A stretch of DNA of 54,386 nucleotides from an uncultured Mediterraneibacter sp. (GCA_944376695.1 CALWDM010000009.1:1-54386), one strand, 5' to 3'. Shown: positions 8,418 to 17,585, numbered from the stretch's first letter. The notes: a model not told the origin generated them from the sequence alone. A program made the numbers and translations.

Positions 8418-9947
8418 ATGGGGATCAAACTTGTATTACTCGTAGTTTTCTTTGCCATAATGGTCGGGGTGGGCGTCTATTCCAGGCGGCACACTGCCAG
8501 TGTGGAGGGGTTTGTGCTCGGGGGAAGAACTGTGGGCCCCTGGCTTACTGCTTTTGCATATGGGACCTCCTACTTTTCAGCGGTCGTATTTGTCGGTTAT
8601 GCAGGGCAGTTTGGCTGGAAATACGGGATCGCAGGTACATGGATCGGAATCGGGAACGCTGTGCTGGGAAGCCTGCTTGCCTGGGTCGTACTGGGGCGCA
8701 GGACTAAGGTCATGACGCAGCACCTCGGATCCAGGACGATGCCGGATTTCTTCGGACAGAGATATGACAGCAAGGCGCTGAAGATCACAGCATCTGCGAT
8801 CGTATTCGTATTCCTGATCCCGTATACAGCGTCTGTATATAACGGACTTTCCAGGCTGTTCGAGATGGCGTTCCATATCCCTTATGCATGGTGTGTGATC
8901 GTGATGGCGGCATTTACGGCGCTGTATGTGATACTGGGCGGCTACATGGCGACAGCGATCAATGATTTTATCCAGGGGATCATCATGCTGATCGGGATCG
9001 TGGCGGTAGTGGCCGCGGTGCTGAGCGGTCAGGGCGGATTTATGAACGCGATCTCAGAGATGTCCCAGATCCCAAGCGATGCGGCTGTGACACAGGGACA
9101 GCCGGGCGCGTTTACCTCTTTCTTCGGACCGGATCCCATAAACCTTCTCGGAGTTGTGATCCTCACTTCCCTGGGAACATGGGGGCTGCCTCAGATGATC
9201 GGAAAGTTCTATGCCATTAAGGATGAGAAATCCATTCACACAGGTACCGTGATCTCTACGCTTTTTGCTGTTGTTGTATCAGGGGGATGCTATTTCCTCG
9301 GCGGGTTCGGGCGGCTTTTCGACGGCCCGGAGATCTACGACAAGGCGACAGGGGCAGTTGTGTACGACAGCATCATCCCGCATATGCTCTCAGATCTGCC
9401 GGACATCCTGATCGGGATCGTGGCTGTACTTGTCCTCTCGGCGTCCATGTCCACACTGTCGTCGCTGGTGCTGACATCGAGCTCCACACTGACGCTGGAT
9501 CTTCTGAAGGATAATGTGATGAAAGACATGACGGAAAAGAAGCAGATCATCACCATGCAGGCGCTGATTGTATTCTTCATCGTGATATCTGTTTTCATCG
9601 CTCTTGATCCGCCTACGTTTATCGCGCAGCTCATGGGGATCTCCTGGGGAGCGCTGGCAGGAGCCTTTCTGGCGCCGTTCCTCTATGGACTGTACTGGAA
9701 GGGCGTGACCCGGGCGGGCGTGTGGGCCGGATTTATCGCGGGAGTCGGCCTTACCGTATCCAATATGTTCCTCGGCTATATCGAATCCCCCATCAATGCC
9801 GGAGCAGCCGCAATGGCAGCAGGGCTCGCCGCAGTTCCTGCGGTCAGCCTGGTCACGCCGAAACTGAAGAAAGAAAAAGTGAAAGAAGTATTCGAGTGCT
9901 ATGAAGAGAAAGTGACCATCACGAAGAAACATTCCCTGCAGGAGTAA
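8418..9947 (+). CDS. Sodium:solute symporter (SSS family)
   Basis: A 509-residue integral membrane protein with about 13 hydrophobic segments. It has the SSS look of PutP/PanF-type Na+-coupled transporters: an N-terminal helix, then EGFVLGGRTVGPWLTAFAYG, then YVILGGYMATAINDFIQG near residue 170, which matches the family signature around helix 5. A C-terminal charged tail (KLKKEKVKEVFECYEEK) is cytoplasmic. The substrate (proline, pantothenate, sugar or acid) cannot be called. The gene has its own operator-containing leader. Its stop codon TAA directly abuts an inverted-repeat element. Confidence 0.9.
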   Translation: MGIKLVLLVVFFAIMVGVGVYSRRHTASVEGFVLGGRTVGPWLTAFAYGTSYFSAVVFVGYAGQFGWKYGIAGTWIGIGNAVLGSLLAWVVLGRRTKVMTQHLGSRTMPDFFGQRYDSKALKITASAIVFVFLIPYTASVYNGLSRLFEMAFHIPYAWCVIVMAAFTALYVILGGYMATAINDFIQGIIMLIGIVAVVAAVLSGQGGFMNAISEMSQIPSDAAVTQGQPGAFTSFFGPDPINLLGVVILTSLGTWGLPQMIGKFYAIKDEKSIHTGTVISTLFAVVVSGGCYFLGGFGRLFDGPEIYDKATGAVVYDSIIPHMLSDLPDILIGIVAVLVLSASMSTLSSLVLTSSSTLTLDLLKDNVMKDMTEKKQIITMQALIVFFIVISVFIALDPPTFIAQLMGISWGALAGAFLAPFLYGLYWKGVTRAGVWAGFIAGVGLTVSNMFLGYIESPINAGAAAMAAGLAAVPAVSLVTPKLKKEKVKEVFECYEEKVTITKKHSLQE

Positions 9948-10103
9948 ATCTGTATTTGTGTGTGAGGACGGGAGGCGGAAAACCGTCCGAAAACCGCGGA
10001 GCCGATGCCAGTCATATCTCCGTGCTGAATCTGTCTTGAGTAAATCCGCTCCGCGGTTTTCGGACGTTTCATCGATCATACGTCGACACGCACAAATCCA
10101 GAT
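9948..10103. repeat. Long inverted-repeat element, copy 2 (between convergent stop codons)
   Basis: A 156-bp element. Outer repeats are ATCTGTATTTGTG at the left and CAAATCCAGAT at the right. The inner arm CGTCCGAAAACCGCGGAGC (9984-10002) is repeated perfectly inverted at 10048-10066. The middle contains GTCATATCTCCGTGCTGAA, related to the GCCATATCCCCGCGCTGAA block of copy 3. The left end starts at the base after the symporter TAA (9945-9947). The right end stops at the base before the minus-strand stop (TTA, 10104-10106). It could act as a bidirectional terminator or be a miniature mobile element. There is no open frame. Confidence 0.8.
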
Positions 10104-10589
10104 TTACATCTTCTCAAATTCTATGTGTTTCTGTCTCAGGAATTTCTCCACCATTTCTTCCCACGCGTGCTCCAGTGTTTTATCTATAGTGAATGTTTTG
10201 AAGGAGGTTCCGGTTATGCAGGTCAGGCGGCCGCCGTCGAAGTGGATGTTCAGATAGAGTCCCTGCACACTGTCCGGTTCCAGACCGGGCGCGCTCTGTG
10301 AGATAAGACGCCGGATATTATTGCGGGACAGGCTGAATATAAATCGAAAGCTTAACGGGGCGCGTTTCCCTTTGATTACAGAGAAGCAGAACTCGCGCAC
10401 GTTTTTCCAGGGCGAGTACTCCGGCAGTTCTGCCCCTGTATCAAAGAACTCTTTCTGGATAAAGCCGTCGATTTTGAATGTATTAAATGTGACGATCTCC
10501 CCCTCAATAAAAGAAAAGTGGTCAAATGTATCTGAGAGAAGCAGATGGGACATGAATTCTTTTGTGTTTGTCAGGGAAAATGCGATCAT
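10104..10589 (-). CDS. DUF5721 family protein
   Basis: A 161-residue soluble protein that matches my recollection of DUF5721, a family seen in Lachnospiraceae and relatives (start MIAFSLTNTKEFMSHLLLSDTFDHF, then VTFNTFKIDGFIQKEFF). The function is unknown. No catalytic motif, signal peptide or membrane segment is visible. The start is preceded by AAAGGAG. It is transcribed divergently from the SGNH cluster from its own promoter, and it converges on the symporter gene with only the inverted-repeat element between them. Confidence 0.75.
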   Translation of the reverse strand: MIAFSLTNTKEFMSHLLLSDTFDHFSFIEGEIVTFNTFKIDGFIQKEFFDTGAELPEYSPWKNVREFCFSVIKGKRAPLSFRFIFSLSRNNIRRLISQSAPGLEPDSVQGLYLNIHFDGGRLTCITGTSFKTFTIDKTLEHAWEEMVEKFLRQKHIEFEKM

Positions 10590-10642
10590 AGCAGGCTCCT
10601 TTGTTAAATATTCCTTTAAATGTACGTTAACAGTGCTGTTTC

Positions 10643-10671
10643 ATTGTACCACAAAAGAGAAGTGCCGTCAT
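10643..10671 (-). promoter_or_regulatory. Promoter for the DUF5721 gene
   Basis: On the minus strand ATGACG (10671-10666) and TACAAT (10648-10643) are 17 bp apart. Its -35 box touches the -35 box of the divergent plus-strand promoter at 10671, so the two promoters share one binding region. Confidence 0.5.
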
Positions 10672-10699
10672 TGACTTTTGAGTGTAAAAAAAGTATTAT
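10671..10699 (+). promoter_or_regulatory. Promoter for the O-acetylation cluster
   Basis: TTGACT (10671-10676) and TATTAT (10694-10699) are 17 bp apart, followed by an AT-rich leader of about 70 nt to the SGNH gene. It would serve the four-gene set up to 14695. Confidence 0.6.
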
Positions 10700-10775
10700 T
10701 AATAGATAAAGTGGCGAATTATTGCCATAGGATATTTGATTATAACATTGGATTCATATAGAGCAAGAGAGATTT

Positions 10776-11531
10776 ATGGACAGGATAAAACGGAGAACAA
10801 AAAGGCGGATTGTCCTCGGCGCAGGCATTGCGGCGGCTGTGGCTGCGCTTATCTTTCTCATCCAGGGAGTGCGGGGACTGCTGTACAGAGAAACGGATAC
10901 GTCGGCCGGGGTAGAATACATTCAGAAGGAGGAGGCCGGGGACATCACGGCGATCGAGGAGAAGATCAGCCTCCTTGAGAAACAGGACGGAGACGGGGAA
11001 GACGGGCGAAGTATTAAGGAGAGATTTGCAGGGGCTGTGGTTCTGGGCGATTCCGTGGCTCAGGGGTTTGCGGAATATGATATTTTGAATGCCTCCAGCG
11101 TGGCCGCGAAAATCGGAGTGCATCTGGACGGGCTGGACGAACAGATCTCAAAGGTAAAAGAATTAAGTCCGGGCATCCTGTTTCTGTATCTGGGTATGAA
11201 CGACGTGACCGCGACGAATGGGGATACAGACCGCTTCGTTTCGGAATATAAGGCTGTTCTTGCCCGACTCAGAGAGGAAGTGCCTGACGCGCATATTTTT
11301 GTAAATTCAATTTTCCCGGTCCAGGAGAAAGCGCTGAAAGAAGAGCCGCTCCTGGAGAAAATCCCGGAGTATAACGACGCCCTGAGGGAGTTGTGCGACA
11401 GCCAGACTGTTGCGTTTATCGATAATACAGAGCTGGTATCAGAGTGGTATTATGAGCAGGATGGGATCCATTTTAAGGCGGATTTTTATCCGGTCTGGGC
11501 AGAGCGTATGGCGGAGGTGGCATCATTATGA
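10776..11531 (+). CDS. SGNH/GDSL hydrolase with N-terminal membrane anchor
   Basis: A 251-residue protein with a basic N-terminus and one hydrophobic segment (about residues 14-31), so it is probably anchored with the catalytic domain outside. The SGNH blocks are VVLGDSVAQGF (Ser93), YLGMNDVT (the GxND block) and DGIHF (Asp229/His232). Such enzymes remove or transfer O-acyl groups. It overlaps the next gene by 4 bp (ATGA), and the cluster then holds MBOAT and DHHW genes, which argues for a role in O-acetylation of a surface polymer. The ribosome site is weak (GAGAG). Confidence 0.85.
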   Translation: MDRIKRRTKRRIVLGAGIAAAVAALIFLIQGVRGLLYRETDTSAGVEYIQKEEAGDITAIEEKISLLEKQDGDGEDGRSIKERFAGAVVLGDSVAQGFAEYDILNASSVAAKIGVHLDGLDEQISKVKELSPGILFLYLGMNDVTATNGDTDRFVSEYKAVLARLREEVPDAHIFVNSIFPVQEKALKEEPLLEKIPEYNDALRELCDSQTVAFIDNTELVSEWYYEQDGIHFKADFYPVWAERMAEVASL

Positions 11532-12013
11532 GAACAGATGGATTCGGCATTGCCCGTGTTATGAAGTATGTTGTCCTTGTACTGATCGCGGCGTTTGTGG
11601 CAGTGCTTATGATCTATGCCAGCGGGAGCAGCCGTCCGTTTGAAGAAGTAGAAGATGCGGTGAGCAGGTCTCTTGACAAAAGCAACCTCACCCTTCAGGA
11701 TGGAGCGGCTTTTAAACGGAAATTCGGATTGAGCGAGGCAGACTATGCGGGCGTTATGTATTATGCTTCAGAGTTCAGCATCTCCGCGGAGGAGGTGCTG
11801 GTCGTTCTTGTGAAAGAGGAAAGCCAGGTTCAGGAGGTCACGGAGGCCATCGACAGGCAGGTGGAGGCGAGGAAGAATGACTTTGACGGATATGCTCCGG
11901 AAGAGGTAAAGCTTTTGGAGGATGCGAAGCAGAGCGTGAGGGGGAGGTACATCTTTTTTGCCGCAGCGCCAAAGGCAGAGGAGTATCTGGAGGCCTTCAG
12001 CGACAGCCTGTAA
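11528..12013 (+). CDS. DUF4358 family membrane-anchored protein
   Basis: A 161-residue protein with one N-terminal transmembrane segment (about residues 12-31, VMKYVVLVLIAAFVAVLMIY) and an extracytoplasmic alpha/beta domain. The pattern (KSNLTLQDGAAFKRKFGLSEADYAGVMYY) is that of DUF4358, typically found beside MBOAT and DHHW genes in Lachnospiraceae. The function is unknown. Translational coupling with the SGNH gene (ATGA overlap) suggests the two products act together. Confidence 0.75.
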   Translation: MRTDGFGIARVMKYVVLVLIAAFVAVLMIYASGSSRPFEEVEDAVSRSLDKSNLTLQDGAAFKRKFGLSEADYAGVMYYASEFSISAEEVLVVLVKEESQVQEVTEAIDRQVEARKNDFDGYAPEEVKLLEDAKQSVRGRYIFFAAAPKAEEYLEAFSDSL

Positions 12014-12121
12014 GCTGTCATGAGGCGGCCGGCTTGTTTTCGGGGCGGCCGGCATATTTTTGGGACAGCCGGAAAGCCGGAGAGATGTGAAGCCCATAAG
12101 GCTGAGAGAAGGAGCTGTTAC

Positions 12122-13531
12122 ATGTTATTCAGCAGTATTACATTTTTGTTTTTATTTCTGCCTGTTGTGATGGCAGTTTACTATATCGTTCCGGGCAGGG
12201 CGAAAAATGTCGTCCTGCTGATCGCGAGCCTGTTTTTCTATGCCTGGGGGGAGCCGGTCTATGTGGCGCTCATGATCCTGTCCATCCTGTTTAATTATTT
12301 CTGCGGGCGGGATATCCGGGACAGCGGTGAAGATGAGAGGAAGGCAAAGCTCAGCCTGGCGTTTGCGGTGACGGTCAATGTGCTGATACTTGGTTTTTTC
12401 AAGTATTACGGCTTTATCCTTGATACGGTGAATTTGTTTCTGCCGGCGGATATCCCTTACCGGGAGCTCCCTCTGCCGGTGGGGATCTCGTTTTATACAT
12501 TTCAGGCGATCTCTTATCTTGTGGATGTTTACCGGAAGAAGGCGGAGCCCCAGAAAAATATCCTTTATTTCGCGTTATATATCAGTATGTTCCCGCAGCT
12601 TATCGCGGGTCCGATCGTGCGCTATGTGGATATCGAGGCACAGCTGCGGAACAGAAGGATCTCGGTCAGGAGACTGGGACAGGGGGCGGTGTTCTTTATC
12701 ATTGGCCTTGCCAAGAAGGTGATCGTTGCCAATACGGCGGGCCAGGTGTTTGACCAGATTTCAGGAGTGCCTGCCAGCAGTCTGTCTATGCTTACGGCGT
12801 GGGTGGGAGTTTTTTCGTATGCCTTCCAGATCTATTTTGATTTCAGCGGATACTCGGATATGGCTGTCGGCCTGGGGAAGATGTTCGGGTTTGAGTTTAA
12901 AAAGAATTTTGATTATCCCTATCTATCTGAGAGCATCACGGAATTCTGGAGGAGATGGCATATTTCTCTGAGCACATGGTTCCGGGAATATGTGTACATC
13001 CCTCTGGGGGGAAACCGGTGTTCTGTATCCAGGAACATTTTTAATCTGATGGTCGTGTGGACGCTGACAGGCATGTGGCACGGAGCAGCCTGGAATTTTA
13101 TCGCATGGGGCGTGTATTATGGCGTGATCCTTGTGCTGGAAAAATATGTGTGGGGGGATTCCCTGGAACATCTGTCAGGTGTGGTAAGACATATTTATAC
13201 GATCCTCCTGGTGATGGCTGGCTGGGTGTTCTTCTTCAGCCCGAGCCTGGGATACGCATTGAGATATCTGGCTTCAATGGCCGGAGCGGGAGCGGGGATC
13301 GTGGATTCGAAAGGCGCATTCCTCCTCTATACGCACTGGCTTTTGTATCTTCTTGCAGTGCTCGGGTCTTCGTCATTCGGACTGCGCCTTCTGAATGCGC
13401 CGCCCCGGATGTTTCGGAGCGGAAAGGCAGGAGCAGTGACAGCAGCGGTGATTTACATGGGGATTTTTGTGGTATCAGTGGCATTTCTTGTGACAGATAC
13501 ATTTAATCCATTTTTATATTTCAGATTTTAG
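12122..13531 (+). CDS. MBOAT family O-acyltransferase (AlgI/PatA-like)
   Basis: A 469-residue multispanning membrane protein that moves acyl groups, probably acetyl, across the membrane to a polymer or carrier. The start LFSSITFLFLFLPVV and the block FWRRWHISLSTWFREYVYIPLGG are hallmarks of the AlgI branch. The catalytic histidine is His320 in GMWHGAAWN. I chose ATG 12122 because it has AAGGAG in front and gives the family N-terminus; an upstream in-frame start adds 34 unrelated residues. The 108 bp before it are GC-rich with repeated GGCGGCCGGC. Confidence 0.95.
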   Translation: MLFSSITFLFLFLPVVMAVYYIVPGRAKNVVLLIASLFFYAWGEPVYVALMILSILFNYFCGRDIRDSGEDERKAKLSLAFAVTVNVLILGFFKYYGFILDTVNLFLPADIPYRELPLPVGISFYTFQAISYLVDVYRKKAEPQKNILYFALYISMFPQLIAGPIVRYVDIEAQLRNRRISVRRLGQGAVFFIIGLAKKVIVANTAGQVFDQISGVPASSLSMLTAWVGVFSYAFQIYFDFSGYSDMAVGLGKMFGFEFKKNFDYPYLSESITEFWRRWHISLSTWFREYVYIPLGGNRCSVSRNIFNLMVVWTLTGMWHGAAWNFIAWGVYYGVILVLEKYVWGDSLEHLSGVVRHIYTILLVMAGWVFFFSPSLGYALRYLASMAGAGAGIVDSKGAFLLYTHWLLYLLAVLGSSSFGLRLLNAPPRMFRSGKAGAVTAAVIYMGIFVVSVAFLVTDTFNPFLYFRF

Positions 13532-13540
13532 GTGGGAGCG

Positions 13541-14695
13541 ATGGATAACAGAAAAAGAAGAGGACGCGCGGAGAGCCTGACCGGTAAAATCTTTCTATTG
13601 AGCCTGTTTCTCATACTGTTTATAAATGTTATTGTTCCGGACAGAAAACAGTCCGAGCAGGAAAACAGAATGCTGGAAACGGCGCCGAAGCTTAGTCTCA
13701 CAAGTGTTCTGAACGGAGATTTTATGGAACAATGGGAAAATTATATGAGCGACCAGTTTGCAGGAAGGAATCTCTGGAGGAGTCTCAAGGTCAGCCTGGA
13801 CCGGCTTGGCGGGAGCAGGATGGAGAACGGTGTGTTTATCGGGAAAGACGGGCAGCTCTTTGAGGATATCGCGGTGCCGGACAGTGAACTGTTTACGGAG
13901 AATCTCAATGCTGTGAAAGGATTTGTAAATAAGTATTCAGATATTCCGACTACAGTCATGCTGATTCCGGACGCAGCGTGTATTCTGAGTGAGAGCCTGC
14001 CGGCATTCGCCACAGTGGAGGACCAGAGGCAGATGTTCAGTATGGTGGAGCGCGGGCTCGGCGATTCGGTGAGCTGGGTGGATGCGTATTCCGTGCTGAA
14101 TAAACACAAAACGGAGAAGCTATACTATAAGACGGATCATCACTGGACGACTCAGGCGGCTTTCTATGTGTTTCAGGAGGCGGCCGCGGGGCTGGGGATC
14201 GAAGGAGATGTGTCAGATGATTATGTCTCCTACACGGTGACAGACAGCTTTAACGGTGTGCTTGCGTCAAAGAGCGGGGCAGGACTTGATGAAAAAGAAC
14301 AGATCGATATTTATGTACCCACAGAAGGGGATGACGATGTGATCGTAAACTATGTGGACAAGGCAGAGAAACGTACCTCTCTTTATGATTCCTCAAAGCT
14401 GAAGACAAGAGACAAGTACGGCGTATTTTTCGGCGGGAATACTTCGGTCATGGATATCAGGACCATGTCTACAAGCCAGAAAAGGCTGCTCGTAGTCAAA
14501 GACTCGTTCGCGGACTGCTTTATCCCCTTCCTTACGCCGTATTACAGAGAGATCGTAGTTGTGGATCCCAGATATTACAGCGGCACTCTGGAGGATATTA
14601 TGAAGACGTACAGGATCACGGACGCCCTGATTCTTTACAGCGGAAATACCTTTATGACGGATAATAATATAAGCGGAGTATTTACAGGTGAGTAA
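13541..14695 (+). CDS. DHHW family protein (AlgX/AlgJ-like partner of MBOAT)
   Basis: A 384-residue protein with an N-terminal signal anchor (about residues 14-33) and an extracytoplasmic SGNH-like domain. The name-giving motif is at Asp199-His200-His201-Trp202 in YKTDHHWT, and KDSFADCF near residue 320 is a second family block. By analogy with AlgJ/AlgX it would receive the acyl group from MBOAT and pass it to a polymer. ATG 13541 has AGGTGGG in front; an in-frame GTG lies 9 bp upstream. Its 3' end overlaps rluF by 8 bp. Confidence 0.85.
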   Translation: MDNRKRRGRAESLTGKIFLLSLFLILFINVIVPDRKQSEQENRMLETAPKLSLTSVLNGDFMEQWENYMSDQFAGRNLWRSLKVSLDRLGGSRMENGVFIGKDGQLFEDIAVPDSELFTENLNAVKGFVNKYSDIPTTVMLIPDAACILSESLPAFATVEDQRQMFSMVERGLGDSVSWVDAYSVLNKHKTEKLYYKTDHHWTTQAAFYVFQEAAAGLGIEGDVSDDYVSYTVTDSFNGVLASKSGAGLDEKEQIDIYVPTEGDDDVIVNYVDKAEKRTSLYDSSKLKTRDKYGVFFGGNTSVMDIRTMSTSQKRLLVVKDSFADCFIPFLTPYYREIVVVDPRYYSGTLEDIMKTYRITDALILYSGNTFMTDNNISGVFTGE

Positions 14696-15455
14696 TCGGA
14701 TAAAAGAGGAATTTATACAGAAGAAGGAGCCGGTGAGGCTGAATAAGTATCTGAGCGAGGCGGGCGTTTGCTCCAGAAGGGAGGCGGACCGACTCATTGC
14801 GGCCGGGAAAGTGACTGTGGACGGGAGGACGGCGCAGACGGGCATGCGCGTTGCGCCGGGGCAGACGGTGAAAGTGGGCGCGAAGACAGTTTCGCGTCAG
14901 GAGGAGATGATCGTGCTCGCGGTCAATAAGCCGAAAGGAATCGTCTGTACAGAGGAGAAGCGGGAGAGAAACAGTATCGTCCGCTTTCTCGATTATCCCG
15001 TGCGGGTCACTTATGCGGGGCGTCTGGATAAAGATTCCCGGGGACTTCTGCTCATGACGAACAACGGGGATATCATCAACCGGATGATGCGCGCCGCGAA
15101 CCGTCACGAAAAAGAATATAAAGTGACCGTGGACCGGGAGATCACAGAGGATTTCGTGCGGCAGATGTCAGAAGGCGTCCCCATACTGGATACGGTGACG
15201 CGCCCGTGCAGGGTGGAGAAGATCGGGAAATATACGTTTACCATCGTGCTGACCCAGGGGCTGAACCGCCAGATCCGGCGCATGTGCGAGGCGCTTGGGT
15301 ATGAGGTCCGGGATCTGGTGCGTGTGCGCATCATGAATATCCGGCTGGGGAGCCTGGGAGACGGACAGTACAGGAAGCTGACAGATGCGGAGCTGAACGC
15401 GCTTTATGAAGAATTAAAAGATTCGCCCTCAGAGCCCGGGTCCGGGCAGCGGTGA
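14688..15455 (+). CDS. rluF: 23S rRNA / tRNA pseudouridine synthase RluF
   Basis: A 255-residue enzyme with an N-terminal S4 RNA-binding domain (about residues 16-62) and an RsuA/RluB-type catalytic domain. The catalytic aspartate is Asp114 in GRLDKDSRGLLLMTNNGD. EKEYKVTVD, GVPILDTVT and QGLNRQIRRMCEALGYEV follow, and they agree closely with my recollection of E. coli RluF. It isomerises uridine in 23S rRNA and, in E. coli, in tRNA-Tyr. The likely start is GTG 14688, inside the end of the DHHW gene, with GGAG nine bases before it. Confidence 0.9.
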   Translation: MSNRIKEEFIQKKEPVRLNKYLSEAGVCSRREADRLIAAGKVTVDGRTAQTGMRVAPGQTVKVGAKTVSRQEEMIVLAVNKPKGIVCTEEKRERNSIVRFLDYPVRVTYAGRLDKDSRGLLLMTNNGDIINRMMRAANRHEKEYKVTVDREITEDFVRQMSEGVPILDTVTRPCRVEKIGKYTFTIVLTQGLNRQIRRMCEALGYEVRDLVRVRIMNIRLGSLGDGQYRKLTDAELNALYEELKDSPSEPGSGQR

Positions 15456-15462
15456 TGGAAAA

Positions 15463-15556
15463 CATCAGTGGCGGAAAAATATTGGCAGCGGAAAAACAGC
15501 AGTGGCAGAAAAATATCGGCGGCGGAAAACAGCAGCGGCGGAAAAACAGTGGTTAT
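15463..15556. repeat. Degenerate purine-rich direct repeats before ligA
   Basis: Between the rluF stop and the ligA start there are about five imperfect copies of a 15-20 nt unit around GGCGGAAAAACAGCAGTGG. An open frame crosses it into ligA, giving a start about 37 codons earlier. The repeated Gln/Lys/Ser-rich translation and the better ribosome site at 15579 argue that this is untranslated leader. Confidence 0.65.
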
Positions 15557-15578
15557 GGAAAAGACAGGGAGAATAGAT

Positions 15579-17585
15579 ATGACAGAGAGACAGGGGAATC
15601 GAAAACAGACAGATCGGATGGAGCGGATGCGCGAGCTGGTGGAGCTTCTGAACCGGGCGCGCCGCGCGTACGAGCAGGAAGACACGGAGATCATGAGCAA
15701 TTATGAGTATGACCAGCTCTATGACGAACTACTGGGTCTGGAAAAAGAACTCAACACAACGCTTGCGTCAAGCCCTACGGTGAATGTGGGATATGAGGTG
15801 CTGAGCAAACTTCCGAAAGAGAGATTTGAAACTCCTATGCTCTCTCTTGACAAGACGAAAGAAGTGAGCAGGCTGAAAGAATTCCTGGGGGATCAGAAAG
15901 CGGTCATCTCCTGGAAGCTGGACGGGCTGACCATTGTCCTGACATACAGGAACGGCACGCTCACAAAGGCAGTGACCCGCGGGAACGGCGAGGTGGGAGA
16001 AGTCGTTACAAACAATGCGAGAGTTTTCCGGAACCTGCCCCTTCATATCCCCTGTCAGGGCGAACTTGTCCTGAGGGGGGAAGCGGTCATCTCTTATAAA
16101 GACTTTGAGAAGATCAATGAGGAGATCGGGGACGCGGATGCAAAGTACAAAAATCCCAGGAACCTGTGCAGCGGTTCTGTGCGTCAGCTTGATAACGAGA
16201 TTACGGCAAAGCGGAGCGTGAGGTTCTATGCCTTTACCCTTGTGAGCGCGGACGGGGCAGATTTCCGGAATTCCCGGCAGTACCAGCTGCAGTGGCTGGA
16301 GGAGCAGGGATTTGACGTAGTGGAGAATCATCTGGTCACAGCCGAGACGATCGATGAGGAAGTAGAGTGGTTCGCGCGCCATATCGAGACAAATGAGCTG
16401 CCCTCTGACGGGCTGGTGCTGGTGTATGACGACATTGCCTACGGCCAGTCACTCGGGGCTACGGCGAAGTTCCCCAGGGACTCCTTTGCCTTTAAGTGGG
16501 CGGATGAGATCCGGGAGACAACGCTCAAAGAGATCGAATGGAGCCCGTCCAGGACCGGGCTGATCAATCCGGTGGCTGTCTTTGAGCCTGTGGAACTGGA
16601 GGGGACGACGGTGAGCCGTGCCAGCGTCCACAATATCAGTATCATGGAGGACCTGGAGCTGGGCGTGGGAGACCGGATCACTGTATATAAGGCGAATATG
16701 ATCATCCCGCAGATCGCGGAAAACCTGACAAGGAGCGGGGTGAAAGATATCCCCAAGACCTGCCCTGTATGCGGCGGGGCGACCAGGATCGACATGGAAA
16801 ACGAGACAAAGACACTGTACTGCACGAATCCCGGATGCCAGGCAAAGCATGTCAAATCATTTACTCTCTTTGTGAGCAGGGACGCCATGAATATCGAGGG
16901 GCTCTCAGAGGCGACGCTGGAGAAATTTATCGCGAACGGGTATGTAAAAGACCTGACGGATCTTTTCCATCTGGACAGATATGCAGAGGAGATCAAGAAT
17001 ATGGACGGATTCGGGGAAAAGTCCTATGAGAATCTCCAAAACAGCGTGGCCAACGCGCGCACGACAACGCTCCCGCGGCTCGTATACAGCCTCGGCATCC
17101 CGAATATCGGGATCGCGAATGCAAAGGTGATCTGCCGGGCGCTTGGGAACGACCCTAAGCGGGTCATGAACGCGGCAGCGGAGGAACTGGATGAGATCCC
17201 CGGCGTGGGGGATGTGATCGCAAAGGCTTATGTGGACTATTTCGCAGATGAGGAGCACAGGGATGTCTTCCGGCGTCTCCTGGAGGAAGTCCATATCCCT
17301 AAGGAAGAAGAGACGGCGGACAGTCAGAAGTTTGCCGGGGTAAACTTTGTGATCACAGGGGGCGTGGAGCATTTTGCAAACCGCGCCGAGGTGAAAGAAG
17401 AGATCGAAAAAAGAGGGGGAAAAGTGACGGGAAGCGTAACATCAAAGACGAATTATCTTATTAACAATGATGTCAACTCTACCTCTTCTAAAAACAGAAA
17501 GGCGAGAGAACTCGGGATTCCGATCATCTCAGAGGAGGAGTTCTTAAAAATGCTGGAAGGTCAGCCGGCAGAAGCGGAAGCCTGA
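15579..17585 (+). CDS. ligA: NAD+-dependent DNA ligase
   Basis: A 668-residue ligase that seals nicks using NAD+. In order: the Ia domain; the adenylation domain with lysine Lys113 in SWKLDGL; the OB fold; a four-cysteine zinc finger (CPVCGG...CTNPGC); the helix-hairpin-helix region; and a C-terminal BRCT domain from about residue 585 (GVNFVITGGVEHF). Some core residues differ from the usual form, such as RGNGEVGE where RGDGxxGE is common, so it may be a divergent or second LigA. ATG 15579 has CAGGGAGA before it and gives the normal length. Confidence 0.95.
   Translation: MTERQGNRKQTDRMERMRELVELLNRARRAYEQEDTEIMSNYEYDQLYDELLGLEKELNTTLASSPTVNVGYEVLSKLPKERFETPMLSLDKTKEVSRLKEFLGDQKAVISWKLDGLTIVLTYRNGTLTKAVTRGNGEVGEVVTNNARVFRNLPLHIPCQGELVLRGEAVISYKDFEKINEEIGDADAKYKNPRNLCSGSVRQLDNEITAKRSVRFYAFTLVSADGADFRNSRQYQLQWLEEQGFDVVENHLVTAETIDEEVEWFARHIETNELPSDGLVLVYDDIAYGQSLGATAKFPRDSFAFKWADEIRETTLKEIEWSPSRTGLINPVAVFEPVELEGTTVSRASVHNISIMEDLELGVGDRITVYKANMIIPQIAENLTRSGVKDIPKTCPVCGGATRIDMENETKTLYCTNPGCQAKHVKSFTLFVSRDAMNIEGLSEATLEKFIANGYVKDLTDLFHLDRYAEEIKNMDGFGEKSYENLQNSVANARTTTLPRLVYSLGIPNIGIANAKVICRALGNDPKRVMNAAAEELDEIPGVGDVIAKAYVDYFADEEHRDVFRRLLEEVHIPKEEETADSQKFAGVNFVITGGVEHFANRAEVKEEIEKRGGKVTGSVTSKTNYLINNDVNSTSSKNRKARELGIPIISEEEFLKMLEGQPAEAEA

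Noticed and set aside
12014-12121. GC-rich inverted repeats before the MBOAT gene as a terminator
   Set aside because: The repeats are GGCGGCCGGC in direct orientation and no T-run follows; the operon probably continues.
15468-15578. N-terminal extension of LigA from an upstream start
   Set aside because: The extension translates degenerate repeats into Lys/Ser/Gln-rich sequence, whereas ATG 15579 has a ribosome site and gives the normal length.
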